From positions 2,084,969 through 2,148,968 of the forward strand of contig NC_053401.1 in assembly GCF_016859285.1 (NCBI RefSeq): DNA of 64,000 nucleotides. Direction: 5' to 3'. Source of the DNA: Xiphias gladius (taxonomy: Eukaryota; Chordata; Actinopteri; Istiophoriformes; Xiphiidae). How positions within the stretch are numbered: the first letter of the stretch is position 1; each line of letters starts with the position of its first letter. The notes under the pieces were generated by a model that had not been told where the DNA came from, made no database searches, and saw nothing but the letters and a program-made list of their open reading frames with translations. Below, piece after piece: positions 35,222 to 49,300 of this stretch. The translations under genes were made by a program, and so were the position numbers.

Positions 35222-36424
35222 ACCTACCTATTTCTGCTGCCCTCACAGTAACATCCGAGGTTGAACCTAGGCAAAGAAAGCCAACGCTATCTGCATGGCA
35301 GGACCCCGCTGAGAGAGAAAGTTGCACCTGTGACTCTAGGGTTGGTTTGCTTTTCCTTTTTTTTTTTTTGAGATCTCAATAAGAACAGTGAAGCCTGAGT
35401 CTGTTCCCACCTCAACCAGCCCGGTCGAGCCTACAGCGGCAGCTACGCGGTTCTTCACGGCCTCTACTGTCAGTCTCCTGTCACCCCTCTGCCGTGGTTT
35501 CAGATGGAGAAGCTGCAACGTGTGAAGTGTGCACCAGGAACCGCTTCTCGCCAAACCGCCTCAGGCCACATCTGCGTGAACTGAAAGAAGATGTATTATA
35601 GGCATTACCGGTTTTTCTACACTACAGAACAATGCATCATGTCTCTAATGTCCTACTTTTTTTTAATTTTCCTTGAATATGAGCAACATTTTGTTGATTA
35701 AAGTGTTTTCTCACTTTTTCATTGGATCTGAATTTATTACAGCAAAGCGCAGTACGTGGACATGGTCAAAACCTTAAAATTGGCAGAAAATAACTTAAAC
35801 GTGAAACAAAAATAAAATACAATAATGAAACATTTAATAAACAAATTAAGCTGAAAAATCTTTCTCTGGAATTTTGTCCAATTTTATGCTTTTACTTTAC
35901 AACCTAGTTGATCTCAACACCCCCCAAAAAACGTTGGGGGGGTGTTTAAATGTCTGTCTTTTGTTTGAAATTTTTGGGCCCCTTTCTCTAATGAGGCTTT
36001 TACACAGGTTTCACCCGCCGCCAGTGCACGTCGCTGTGCTCTCACTGCTGCTGAAGGATGTTTGATTGTTTGTTTTGTGGCTTTTTCTGTTTGTAGATTT
36101 CATACGGTTTAAACTATTAAAACTGCCAACGTAAAACTAAATATTCAGGCCGTCTGCCCGTTTGCTGTTATAATTATCGTCATTTTTTACTACTTTAAAA
36201 ACACTAAATATAAGGAAATAAAGTTAATGTACATAATTTTGATTACGTGATGTTATTAGACTGTGATTGTGCTTTTATAAAGCGGTATCAGCCAGACCAC
36301 AGTCCTGCACGAACACACTACACTCTAAGAATTTCATCTGTGTGTGGGGGCGTGCGAGTGTGTTTATGTTTCTGTTCATCCCCCTGTACATGCAGTCTCG
36401 GCACAGTGTGCGAGTACACTCGGG

Positions 36425-36517
36425 GCTTCTGGAAACACGAGTCCGGTTCCTTGTAGCTTCTGGAAACACGAGTCCGGTTCCTTGTAGCTTCTGGAAACAC
36501 GAGTCCGGTTCCTTGTA
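36425..36517 (+). repeat. 31-bp tandem repeat, three perfect copies
   Basis: Unit begins GCTTCTGGAAACACGAGTCC and ends TTCCTTGTA. Three copies are identical, which suggests recent expansion. Confidence 0.95.
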
Positions 36518-37104
36518 TGTTTAAACTTTTCCCGTTTGTTGTTATTTATTGACCAGTGGTGTTTCCTCTGCTGGTGCAGAGCAGCAGACTGTGTCTTTTT
36601 TCCTGCTCTGGTCTGAGGAAGCCGACGTGTCCGGACTTTTCTCGGAGCGGCTGTGAAAACCACAACCAAAGCAACGCCCGGACGTACAAAGAGCCAACGA
36701 ACCTGTGAACTATCTGTTGCATCGGTTCACCTGGGCCCTGCCGGTTAAGCCGATGTCGTTTGAAAAGAAAAATAACTCGACCTAACATACGACATGAAAC
36801 ACAGAATTTCTTGAGTTTCTCTCGATTTTACCCCCCCCCCAAAAAAACCCCCAAACATGCCAAGTTGAACTATGGGTAGATTTATGTCTTTGTTTATTTA
36901 AACATTATTGGATGACACAGGCCCTTACATTGAGATCAAGCTATAATCCTGTTAACAGCAAAGAGAGCCGACGCAGACTACACAGTTTACATCAGCGTGT
37001 ATAGTGTTTGGAAGGTTTCTCACTCATGACCCGGGACCAGATCTCGGTGAGTGGAACGGGGGAGTGGTTGGCTTGTTCTGCTGGGGGAAGGCGGATTCAG
37101 CTGC

Positions 37105-37240
37105 CCGCCCCTCTGGGCCTGAAGAGAGGGACCCCCAAGCGCATTCTCAGCGGCTGTTTGAAAGCCCCGGGCAAGGGGCACCACCACCGGCGTCGCGACC
37201 AAGTCCTCAAGGCCCTAGCGGACACCCTCTGCGGTGAGAT
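37105..37240 (+). mobile_element. Fragment of a LINE-type reverse transcriptase C-terminus
   Basis: Plus-strand translation reads ILSGC....RRRDQVLKALADTLC, like the ILSxC..RHDQVL block found near the C-terminus of many fish non-LTR retrotransposon polymerases. Only about 40 residues are preserved, and there are no flanking RT motifs. Confidence 0.55.
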
Positions 37241-37559
37241 TAGCCCCGACCCCGACCAGTACAGAAGACCGTTACTTTCATCGGGGCTGGGGTGAAGCCA
37301 CCGTCAGCTCTGGACCACCTCCTCTGGCCTGCCGGTACCGGCGAAAGACTGGGAGCGGGAAGTCAACCCGGGGAAGCCTGGGTGAGGTTGCCTGATTGCT
37401 GAAAGACCCAAAACAGCCGATGACCCCGGGAAACATCACCGATAATGTGTCCAGGTGCATCCGAAGACGATGATGTATGTGAAAGGCACAGTTTACGCTT
37501 CGATTGTGATTGGAGCGTTTCTAGCATCACAGATTTGCTGGCGCCCAATGAGCCTGGCT

Positions 37560-37902
37560 GCCGCCTAGGCCCCTCAGGTAGAGACCTCCTAACTGCTCCC
37601 ACCGCTGCAAAAGGAAACCGGATGTTTGCCATCACAGTCCTGCAGCTGTGGAAGTCGTTACCTCTTTCAAATCAATCCCCAACACTCACTTTTACTGGAA
37701 GGCTGTTTTTTTTTCTATCTAGTTTCCATCCTTCTTTCATCACTTTTATTTCCCCTGTTTTTATTACTCTCGTGTTTTATCAGGTCTTATGTTTCATGTT
37801 TTTATTTTTTTTTCCTATTGTTTTATCTTGTTCTGTAAAGCCCTTTGTAACTGTGTTTTGAAAAAGGACGAGTAAAGTTTATCATTGTTGTTGTTGTTGT
37901 GG
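37560..37902 (+). mobile_element. 3' end of a second LINE (L2/CR1/Rex-like) with (TTG)n tail
   Basis: Translation KGNRMFAITVLQLWKSLP resembles the terminal GDRAF..APxLWNSLP block of such LINEs. It is followed by a T-rich 3' UTR, TCTTGTTCTGTAAAGCCC (typical of fish LINE 3' ends) and a TTG tail at 37881-37902. It is 5' truncated, as is usual for LINE insertions. Confidence 0.7.
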
Positions 37903-39684
37903 TGTCATTTACAACACCTACGCTGTAATTTCTAAAAGTGACCCTTTGGGGAAAACCTGGCACACGTTGTATCGTTCAGTGGATGATTCAGCCCGGACAG
38001 TTTCACATGCTTCAAGGGGGACTGAAATAATTACTTACCCGTTGCAACTCTTACAACGAAACCACTGATGAACAGAAAGCTTACAGCTGCAGATAGAGAG
38101 ACTTTTGGATGAATCTGAATCAGGAAATTAAAAGGAGTACCAGCCTGATGATGAGAACATTGTCAAATACTTGACTTCCTAAAAACTTGCTTTTAACTTC
38201 TCCTTTGAAAACCACAGAGCAGCCTGTTGTGGACAGTAACGACAGGTTCGCCTTTTTTCAACTCCAACACTACCGGATTTATATCGGATGTATCTTTTCA
38301 GAGTATCTTTTAAAGCTTGTTACCAGTACCATCCTGCGGCCAGCTTGCCTTAGCTGACCGCAGAGTCGGGACAGAGCTCAGACCTGGCAACCCCGCCACG
38401 AGGACAGGACTTCGGAGATGCTGTGTGCAGTGAGTGTTCTCCAGTCGTAGGCGGACGACAATTAGCTCCGGCGCCAACGGCTGCTAGAACCACAGAATGC
38501 CTCAGTATTACGTGTTCTGTTCCTTCATGTAAATTGGACAGCTCGTTAGTTGTTGGAAGGCGTTGACACAGATCTGAGCAGGAATTCCCAAAGTTTCTCA
38601 TGAAAGATCATTTTTGATTTACACCTCAGCCATGGATTGATCTCAAATTCTTACTTTAATGTCACAAACGACACTTTCCTGTAAATAAAGTCGGAACGGA
38701 TTATGACAGCTGACTGCCTTTTTCACGTTCACTCATTCACTGACAGATTTCTTCTGTGTCCGTCTCTGTTCTTGAGCTTTATTTCACGCTAACCTAGTCC
38801 CGTCAAACTCATTCTCAGTCGACACAGAAGTGGTTAGCGGCCGGCTGTTGCTAGGAGCAGCCGACGTTTTTGACGTCAACAAAAGAAATCCGTCAATTTA
38901 AGGGTTCTTGTTCCCGCCAGTCGACCTTTCAGCAACACGTATGGGCGCGCTCGTCCACATTGTCAAACGTTTTGAGGACGTTTTTCCTCGGCTCGGATTG
39001 GTTGTTTTCCGTCAGTCGGCAGCACCACACCAGAACTATTTGAATTGCAGAAAATAAATAAATAAATAAATAAAAAGTAAAAAAATCACAGATGTGGGCA
39101 AGAAAACAAAGTCTGCAACCAGGCTACAACTGGATCTTTATTTTTTTTATTGTGCAAGTGGAAATTTAGTCCAAATGTGGTTCCATTCTTCGGGGATAAT
39201 GATCATCCTCTGCAAGTTTCACGGAGGTCTGGCCAACAGTTGTTGAAGCATCTCACTCTCACATGAGCGGAGCATGTACAACCTGTACTTCAAGTATTGC
39301 AAAACACCTTTTACCACCTCCACTGTGGTAGAACTTTCAATTTATGACTTCAACTTTTTTCTGGAGGATTTTTCTGTGTGTACATTTAAGAAAAAAAAAT
39401 GTTTTAACCCCTTCAGCCCCCCGCCACCCTCCCTGTGGTCTGCTCCATCCTGTTAAACTGTGGGGTCTGTGTGAACGTAGCTTTCCCCCTTGTAAACACT
39501 TTAACAATAAGACTCGTAAATTCTAACAGACCTGTGCGCAGACCTACACATTCCTGAACACGGAGACAAACTCCAGACAGCGCGGTTCCCAGCACCGAGA
39601 AGAATCCCGGATCCCGACTGGTAGGCAGGTATCTGGTAAAACTGTACACGGGGACGCCTCTCAAAGTCCAGGTAACAGCAGCAA

Positions 39685-40640
39685 GTCAAGCCAAGTCTAT
39701 TTATATAGCACCAAATCATATCAGAAGTCACCTCCGGACACTTTTTAATACAGAGCAGGTCTGGACAGCACTCTTTGTAATATCCCCCCACGATCACGCT
39801 CTTGGTGACAGCGACCGGGAAAGACTCCCTTTCAACGGGAAGAAGCCGGGCTTTCGGTGGGTGGCTTGACCGGTCGGGTCGAGAGAGATATTCAATGAAG
39901 CCAACTGTCAACTGTCAGCTACCACCCAGGGAATCTCAGACCTAGACCAGGACAAAACTAAACAAAAATGAAAGCAAAAAGGAGGCAGAAAGCAACAACC
40001 AAGATTAGAAGGAGAGAGAGACAAGAAGAGGCAGGATTAACTACGTAACATTCCTGAAGGGTAGGAACATTTCTGTTTAAAGAGTGGAGAACAGAGCAGT
40101 AACATCTGTCAGTTGGAAAAATGGACCCGAACCGACTACAACCTGATGGTCGCAGTCTGGACGGTCTGGGGATCCACTACCCAGAGGACCTGGCCAGCGA
40201 CGCACTGAGGCAAAATCCGTGTAGAGCATTTTATCTTACAAAATGAGGCCCACCAGTTAGAATTTGGACTAAAATATCTGGTGAAATACAACCGATCGGC
40301 CTTTACGGTAGTGAGGCCTGGGGTCCGCACGGTCATCGGGACCACACTTCGATGGGACAAGCGTCCCAAGGAGGCCCCGCATGCAGAACTCTGTAGGTCC
40401 GTATTCAAACAGGAAAAAAACGAAAAGCACGAAACTACAGGAGTGAGAAGACACTGAGTTGGCAACAAAGACTAATGGGATACGTCAAGGCCTGTAGCGG
40501 CCTGAGCCATCCCCTGTAAGCTTTATCCAATGGGAGCTGGATCCACGGTAGAGGAGCCTTATAACTGAGGGCTCTGCCCCCCATTCTACATTTGGAGACT
40601 CTAGGACCCACAATCAGCTGACCCGGGGGGGGGTTGGTAT
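39685..40640. repeat. Degenerate teleost interspersed repeat
   Basis: Contains CTATTTATATAGCACC, ACTCCCTTTCAACGGGAAGAA and TTATAACTGAGGGCTCTGCC in order. I recognise these as parts of a repeat common in fish genomes. Heavily decayed; class not assigned. Confidence 0.6.
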
Positions 40641-41183
40641 CTCACCACGGCCCCCTCAAATGTCGGTCAAGGAACCACATGTACACACGGGCAGAAGACT
40701 CACAACGTACCAGTGGTGAGACATCACTAGGGGCTAATCGCTCCGGCGTTTCTGTCCTAACTGTTTCACAAAGTTTTTATCAGCGGACGCTGGCTCAGCT
40801 TACAGCAGCAAAGCAAATCTAGGTCTTCCAGACGGGAGGTCACATGCCCCTCTGCATGAAAGTGGCAGGAAATTAACTTACGTTGATGCCAATCTGTTTT
40901 GTTCGGAAACCAGTCCAGCTGTCATGCAACTGATAGAGCCAGTTTACTGTCAGTGGACCTGTCTTTTCAGACTCCCGTTGCTTATGTAATTTGTGTTCAA
41001 CTGCAAAAACGGGATCTCACTCAGAACCACGGACTTGAAATGTGACGTATTTCCTTCAGAGAGCCGTCCTGGGCTGAAGGGGCATAAAGTGTCTCTTGTT
41101 TTTTTTCCTCCTTTTTTTTTTTTTAGCTTCTTTGACCTCCCCATTTCAGAGAGCAGCGGGAAAAATGGAGCCCTTATCTGACG

Positions 41184-41184
<1 letters not shown>

Positions 41185-41249
<65 letters not shown>
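41185..41249. repeat. (CA)n microsatellite
   Basis: About 32 CA units. Confidence 0.95.
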
Positions 41250-41254
<5 letters not shown>

Positions 41255-41840
41255 TTGGGCTGTGCTCTCCTACATCAGAAGTGGCGTAAACACTTTGTAG
41301 ACCTAGAGCAGTTAGAGAGGAAGCAGAGAGCCTCAAATTTAGGTAGCAACAGGAATTGAGCATTGTTTTCCTGTAAAGCACCGTTTTCCTCCTCTTCCTC
41401 CCCCTTTTTCATGGGAACAGCGATTCCCAGGTCATTTGGTCTTTTATTCATTTTAGTGTTTCGTGCGGCGTTTTACCTTCACCTAGAGAGCAGTTTTTGC
41501 TTTGTTCAGTTCAGATGAGGACAAACAGGAAAAATGTTCTGTTTCTCATAATATGACTTTTTGAAAAGTTTGGTTTGAACAATGAAGGTTAATTTTCTAA
41601 TATATTTCTGAAAATCCATAATACCTTTTTATCTTTGTGACTTTCCTTCTCGGGGATCGGCCGAGTCCTATCTCACGTGATCCGAGGTTGTGCAGACGTT
41701 CTTGAGGAAGCGTGCAAATCTGGTCTGCAGCGGGTGTGAAATCTCTTCCTGTCACTGCAGTGAAAATCCTGCCAGTTTTCTTAACTCTCAGACTTTCTCT
41801 GCACATGAGTTTCAAATCTGTAGCTCGGGTCTGCAACACA

Positions 41841-42297
41841 CACACCGACGGTCAAAAGTGTCAGAACGCCCCCCTTTTATCCGGTTCTTATCGAAATTGA
41901 ATCTGTTTAAGTTCAGTAAACAACCTCGAATGGTACAGAGTTCGACGCAAAACCAGAAAAAAAAAAAAAAAAAGTCACCATAAGCTGTTCGTCCCACAGC
42001 CAGGTAACGACCCAGAACGTCGGAGGAACAGAACCGGGCGGCGGCTTCGCGTGATGGGAGACCAGCGCAGTCTCCGGACCCGAACCCCACGGAGCCGGTT
42101 TGGGATGAACTGGACAGAGGGTGAAGGCAAAGCGACCTGGAGGTGCAACAGGTTCGTGGGAACCCCCGCAGCGGTGATTCATTTCTGCAGTAGAAAGGAA
42201 CGTCACGAGTGTGTGCGGTCGCTGGACGAGTTGTTCTGTGCTTTGATTTCAGAAACACTGAGACATTAAACAAAAATGGAGGTGTTGACTGGTAGTG
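41841..42297 (+). mobile_element. Internally deleted Tc1-like transposon with both ends
   Basis: The left end CGACGGTCAAAAGTGTCAGA and the right end GGTGTTGACTGGTAGTG resemble the inverted ends of a fish Tc1-like family (GGTCAAAAGTTTTAGAACACC type). Between them, at about 42060-42130, the plus strand encodes a remnant of the transposase C-terminal block (QSPDPNPTEPVWDELD). Length is about 460 bp against about 1.5 kb for an autonomous element. Confidence 0.7.
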
Positions 42298-42499
42298 AAT
42301 AAAATCCACCAACAAACAGCTCAACCCCTCTGACTTTTTCAAGCTTTTCTTTTTGGTTTTCTTGAAGTTTTTTTTAGTTTTTGTAGTTGCCTGAATTTAA
42401 CCAAACCCTAAGCACAGAGGTGGCAGATTAGAAAATCCAATGTATCCGAAGCCCGATATGTCTTATTCCTCCGATCCACGGAGCTCCGTTGTTTCCAAA

Positions 42500-42690
42500 A
42501 ACTACTAAAAGCGCATCATTGAGTCACACTGTTGCACCAGGAGACATGTTCCTTCATGAACACACACACACACACACACACACAGTTCTGCTGCCAGAAA
42601 TGCTCACCAGATTAATCCTCTGCTGAAAATAGTCCCCAACAAGTGCACCGTTTCCTCGTTAGAAAGCAACAAACCTTTCTTAAAAAACGA
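42500..42690. repeat. Microsatellite-associated repeat (family D) with (CA)n
   Basis: GAGTCACACTGTTGC..ATGTTCCTTCATGAA leads into (CA)n at 42559-42584, then AGTTCTGCTGCC. Compare 32715. Confidence 0.65.
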
Positions 42691-43359
42691 AACCACATAT
42701 ATTTGTGAGGTGCGGTTGGTTTTGGTCTTCTCATGGAGACAAAAACAATACGATCGAATCCCGGCGGCATCGCCTTTTGAAGCCACCGGTAAACCTCCTG
42801 CCCACGTCTGGCGAGCACTTTTTCCTGTTTCTAAGAGCCCCCACACCGGATCGACTGGACGGAGAATCTCCAGTGTGTCAAGACATGTTTTAATGAAAAA
42901 TGTTCCCTCATAGGATCATTAAAGTCTATAATAGTCTATTCAAACTTATCTTGTTCATGCCTATGGAGTCGTATCTTATTGTTCAATATGTGAATGTTGC
43001 AATTTAACTTTATGTGTTACGGACCAGATTCCTGGAACCTGAAACTTTCAAAACCCTTTTAAACTCAAAATACCTTTAGAAACCTTCATGACTTCTTTTT
43101 GAGGCCAAAATGAGTTTTCAGTGTTTAGTGCTTTGTAATTCTAGGCGAGGCCCTTCAAGCCTCAACTCGACATGCGCGATTCAAGTGTTGGGGCTGCAGA
43201 TCGGATCTGTGTGTCGCAGCTCTGTGCTCATCCTCAGGCACGTTAGCTCTGCATACAGTTTATTTCAGCACACACTGCTGCACATCATCACACAGAGCGT
43301 GTTTCCTCCACACTGCTTCACTTCTTCATCTGCTGACGGCGAATCACTAAAAACTGAAA

Positions 43360-46300
43360 ATGGGGAAAATTAATGGATGCCTCAAATGCCTCTTTATCTT
43401 CTTCAACGTGCTGTTTGCAGTAAGTCAAAAAACTTTTCTTTGTTTTTGGAGCATTTCTGATTCTATTTTAATGTTTTTGTAAAATTTGTATGTTTTGTGT
43501 GTGTTTGAACATCTTTTCTGTTTTTCCATTATTTTAATATTTGTATTTGGGACAAAAGATCAAAAAGAGAAGAAAACTACAAGAAGAAAAATTCCACCAA
43601 AAAAGTAGTTACGTAATTGTTTTTTTTTTTCCCTCCTGTAGTCTCATTGGCATCTCTTGTTGAACATGCTTAGTTTCACATCTTCAGAAAGGAAGAGGGA
43701 TGCATGATCTATGACAATATGAGCAAGGTGAAAAAGCAAGAAAAAGATTTGCTAACCTTGATTTTCAGCTTTCACTAAAAACTGAGAGGGTCGAAAAAGT
43801 CTAGTGTGCTCAAAACGACATAAGATACAGATTTAAATTTAAAAAACATCCTTTGATATTCGACCAATTAAATCTAAATTCCTAAAATAAGCGCATATAT
43901 CATGTGTAAGAAAAAGAAAGAAAAACATCGTGGTTTTTGATCAAATTAAGAGTAAAGTGGTAAAACATCAAACCCGTGTTTGTTTCTGTCATTTTTTTTC
44001 TAGGACAATTGGCGAGTCCAGATTCTATTCATTTATTTTCGTTTGTTTTTTTCCTCATGTTTAGTTAACATTTTGCTTCCAGTAACAGGGGGACAGAGGA
44101 AAAAAACCAAAAAAAAAAAAAAAAAAAAAACCCCTCATGACAAGGGGAGAAGCACAGGAAAATCTCTGCAGCAGAGAGAACAGGGTCATATTTCAGTTCG
44201 CCCACCGCCCCCTTTTCTTCTCCACAATAAAGGCTCCTTCCTCTCTGCCGCAGAGACATGTTTTCAAACTGAGAGTGATGGGTGGGGAAGCTAAATTAAA
44301 AATTTAAAAAAAAAAAAAAAAAAAAAGGAAGTCACTTCAAAAAGGTCGTGGTGTTCGTGGAGGCCGTTGGAACATTTAAGTTTCACTTTTAAAGTGACAT
44401 TCAAAACCAGCGGCAGACAGCTGTGCAATGTGAGCGTCTGCACCAGCCCTCAGGTGGAACCACGGGGTTTTCGACTGGGAACGGCTCGGGAGCTCGGCGT
44501 TTTTGGTCTCTGTCTCCCTCCGCTGTCTCGGCGCAGAAATGACCATCGAGGCGAGATGGAAAAAAAAAAGGAAAAAAAAGACCATGACCAACCGCTGCAA
44601 ATATATCGGTTGGATGAGCATGAATGGCTGCTGTAGTAAACACACTTTTGAAGTGGTGAAATCCACATATTATTCACTGGATTGGTGGTTTTATGCTCTC
44701 ACACTCCTCTGAGAGTGGAAACCATTTTCCTGCCACCCTTTAAAAAATGCTGTTCAATGTCAAACATGCTCTTTTAAGTAATGATAACACAATCGGATGT
44801 GTGTAGTAGTAATTGTATTGCGGTTTTCTTTTTTGTCTGTAAAAAAGGTAAAAAAAAAATAAATAAAAATGTGAAAATTCATCAATTAAAGTCTCGATTT
44901 TCCCTTTAAATTGAATCTAAAGTCCCTTTGAGCAACATCCCCCAAACTTTCTCTGTCATTACATGTTTTCTTCCCTCGCCACGTCCTCCTAGGCGGGACC
45001 ACCACCCAGTCTGGCAGTCTTAAGTTTCATTTCAGTTAGTTTCCTGTCTGCCTGAACGACATACTCATAGCCAGTGTATGATGCTTTTTCTTCTCACTCT
45101 CTCAAGGCTGAACCATGCGGTCAGAAGGGAAATTTCATAGACGACCTGCGCATCATTTTATGGCCTTTCCGTAACTAGAGACTTTAGGACTCCCACTAGA
45201 ATATGAGATGAAGTTATGCGTTAAAACATGAGTTTTTCATGTTGGAGACACTGGAGGGTCGGATTAAATTTAAAAAGGGAAAATCAAGACTTTAAATGAT
45301 GAATTTTAACTTTACTTAAAATACATTTCATATTATCATTACATAATATATACATACATATGAAATGATTTTAAAAACACCTATTTTTGAAAATTTCCTT
45401 TAATATATCTTCTCATTTTCTGTCAATCCTGTGTCGTTCAACCTTTTGTGCACGGTTTCTGTTTCGTCCACTCTCTTATTTTGATTTCTCTGTTTTTTTA
45501 ATAATCAGCACTCCAGCCTCCGCGCACTAAGCTTTTATTTTGCTGAACGCAAGCTAACTGGTTGTGATGCGTCCACAGATCATCGGATGTTTGCTGATCT
45601 ATGGGGCGGTGAAGGCCACCGCCTACAGCTACCAGGTAACGACAGCAAGACTACTAACGACAGAATTTCGTAGGTGTTCAGAAAACATCAAATCCGAGCG
45701 AGCCAGCTACTTGACGGCTTCAACGAAGTGCCCAGTAAAGTGACTGCCCAGACCGTCTGTGGTAGACGTCCACCACAGTTCGCTTTGACCCAGAGTAGTT
45801 GTCGTCGTTATGAGCGCGTAGTTTCCCTTCATCGCTGAGGGATTATTGCTGCCATTTCAGTTACGCTCGCTTTTTTTGGATCCGGGTATTTTATCATGAC
45901 AGATTGCAACAAAGGTTAAACCTATAAATATGATACCCAAGTTGCAATAAACCTGAATTTTCCTGTCACAGCTGGTAGGAGACGAACTCTGGTCTCCTAC
46001 GTCAACGCTATGGGTTTTATATTGTGTAGCATTAAAAGGAACAATTTGACATTTTGGGAAACGCTTGCTCTCTTGCCAAGAGTCAGATAAGACAGTAGGT
46101 GCCAGGTCTGTATGATAGACATGAGGCTGGAGCCAGAGGGTGACCAGCCTGGCTTGGTCTAAAGGCTGAATACAGGGGGAAACAACTAGCATGGCTCTGT
46201 CAAAAGGTAACAAAATCCACCTGCCGGCTCCTCTTAAAAATCAAAATGCAATTAACGTGTTGCATCTCGTTTTTCTTTTCTTGTTTTTTTTTAACTTTCC

Positions 46301-49300
46301 AGGGACGGTGAAGTGTGAAAATGGCCAGGTGAACCTTTAGGCAGGGTTATGTGCTTGACTATTTTTGGCTCCGACTCTACATCACGCCTCACCCACTTAT
46401 GTCACTTGTCATGAGGACCTAAACACAGGCCATATTAAGCGCTAGAACGGATCACAGACGCTGTCAGCAGAAGCTAAACGGGACATGGCGCTGTTTATCT
46501 GGCAGGCTTTGAAATCATACATCTGTGCTGTGATCGTCCAGTTGAATTCCCTCCATTTAATTATCTTTGACAGGCCAGTGTTTGCTGCCAAACACGTATT
46601 TCCAACATCCCTGTTACGGGACGTCTCTTGGCAGAACGGAGGAGCGGCAGATTTACTTTTACGCCACTCACAGGGTAGGAACAATGAAATCAGAGTCAGA
46701 TGTGGACATCAATTAAAATAATCAAGTGTCAGGGGAGGAACAGGGGGGTTTGGCTGAGGGCTGCCTAGTTTACGGCAACCTTTAAAGATCCTGGCCTAAC
46801 CACTTACAGCTGGCAGTCTAAAAGCGAGGTTCAGGCTCGGTTATGGCAGAAAGTTCATATTCTCGGAGCGTTTCGTGATAGTCTGGATCAAAAACGAAGG
46901 CAGTTGGTTTGCATTTGTGAAAATCAAGGCGGATTCTGTTAGTCAGGACATCACATGTATAATCCTGTATGGCGCACACATCTAAGAACACGAATACCTC
47001 TTTAGAAATGTTTAGAAACACGTTGAGGTGAAGGGTTATTAGTCTTTACAAGGAGGCGAACAGCTGCCCAGATGTAGCGGCGGCTCTGCTTTCTTTTCTA
47101 AACGCAGAACAGATGTTTCCATTGTCACGGCCCAGTCTCCGCGACCGAAAAAAAAAAAGGATCGCTCTCACGTTGTTATCAGATCAGAAGTACCAGGGGC
47201 TCGAGACGGAAGATCTGTCCTTATGGAACACAGCGTATTAGCTCATCGTTTTTAACTAATCAAATTTACCTTCCATTACTGTTGAGCATTTTCCAAAACA
47301 CAACACAGGTTTTAGATTTCCTGCATTCCAGCATCCATTTTCCAGGGGGGGGTAGGATTTAAACTTGGTAATGGGCTGAAACTTGATACCAATGTGGCGC
47401 TTCAGAAAGAATAGAGCCCCAATGAAACACTGTTTTTGTCTGGAAATTACGATAGAAAAAATAAAAAACAAAAAACAGCAACCCAATAACTGTTTGATTT
47501 CAACAGTCTCGTTCTTTCTCTGTCACTCTCAACAACAAATCCCATGAAAACCACCAACATCAGCAGTGACCTGATCCTACTCTGTGATGCCAAAGCCTTG
47601 TAGACTAAAACCTATCGTTTTGACAGTGAAAGCAGAGTTATTCACTATGTGTGTGTGTGTGGGGGGGCCTTTAATTCAATGGCATTTTGACTGTGTTTTC
47701 AACGCGCATCGAGTTCTACATAATCTACAGGGCAAATCAGACAGTGCAGGATTTGTTCACGTAAGGAAAATTTAAAATAATGGCAGATTTGTAATTTGAT
47801 CCGCTGTTTGTAGCTCGGCAGTAATTCAGTGTTTGTCTTGTGTCTTTTTTTTTTCCTGCCGTGGCGGGGCAGATGACGGCATTTGGGACCCCGAGCCTGG
47901 GTTGGGCCTGGGTGTTTGCCATAGGCGTCCTTGGCATCTCCTGCCTGGGAATCTACGCGGGCTGCTCTGAGAAATCCCTGGCCCTAAAAATCGTACGTGC
48001 AGGAGCTCAAGTACCAACCTCTCAACTGAATCATGATATCTGTCATTTATTGATATGCTAATTTTTTGGGGGAAATCAAGCACGTCAATGAACAAAATAG
48101 GAAGTGAGTCATGATATCTGTGAATAGTGTTTAAACTGTTTCATGTATACAGTTTGCAGGCTTCATGGGGGTCGGATTGATCATCATGCTGATCTTTGGC
48201 ATCATTGTCGTTGTCACCAGAAACAAGGTTGTGTATCTATCTATCTATCGATCTATCTATCTATGGTGCTAATTTTCGAATCCCTACCTTAACCCTTTCG
48301 TTCTCTCTCTCTCTTTCTTTGTATCTATTAGTATGCTAAAGTTCTCTCTCGCTTACATTACTCTCTCTCCTTCTGTTATCTTGATGCCAGTTCTGTATCT
48401 CTGTCTTGACGCTACCTTTGTTAACTCTCTTCCTCTATATGTTGATGCAGCCTAGCTCCTAGAAATGGCCTTCATACACAACTAAACTGTTTGGATTATG
48501 TTCACGGGCGTGTGATTTTTATTTATTTATCATTTTCCCTTTTTAAATAAATGAATCAGCGCTACTTTTATTAATGTCAGCTGAGTTGCCAGGATGTGGC
48601 TGGGGTGGGGTTTTGGTTAAATGCGAATTAACACACTGTCTGGAGTCACGGTGAACTTTTTCTGTATTAAACCAGACCTCAGTGCAGTGACCAAACGGTG
48701 CCTAATCATAACCATAGAAACGTCTTTAAGTGTTGTGCTGCAAGATCAGGTAACTTGGTGGAAAACAAATGTGTTGTCTGTGAACATTTTATTGACAGGT
48801 TCAGTGTCAACGTATTCGCAACTTGCATTTATAAAAACACTTTAATTAACAATATATCCTCATTACGCAACAGAAAATCTAATCTGGTCACAATTATGTT
48901 TCCTTCAAAACACATGTGCTGTTGCAAATTAGTTGTACGTAAAATGTAATTTCTAGGAGACAGGGTTGTTTAATGCTAACTCGTTTTAATTTATGCATTC
49001 TTCTAACTTGTTTGATGCATTCAATTTACTTTCTGCCATTTTATTTATTTGCGTATGCCTGTACGTTAGCATGTACACTATTTTTTAGTTTTCTGCAGAG
49101 TAAAAATATCATAACATTGAATAAACTGAGTATTTTAGACACAACACACAGCATGTTCCGTTCTCACTCTCGTTTAATTCATATTTATATTTGCATTTCT
49201 CCTTCTCTTTGTCTATCTCGATGCCAATATTTCCTCTTTCTATCTTGTTGCTGACATCCCCGCCCTCGTTCTGTCTCATTTTCCATTTATTTTGATGCTA

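Noticed and set aside
41812..42342. 176-codon minus-strand open frame
   Set aside because: It runs antisense through a Tc1 relic and a poly-A run.
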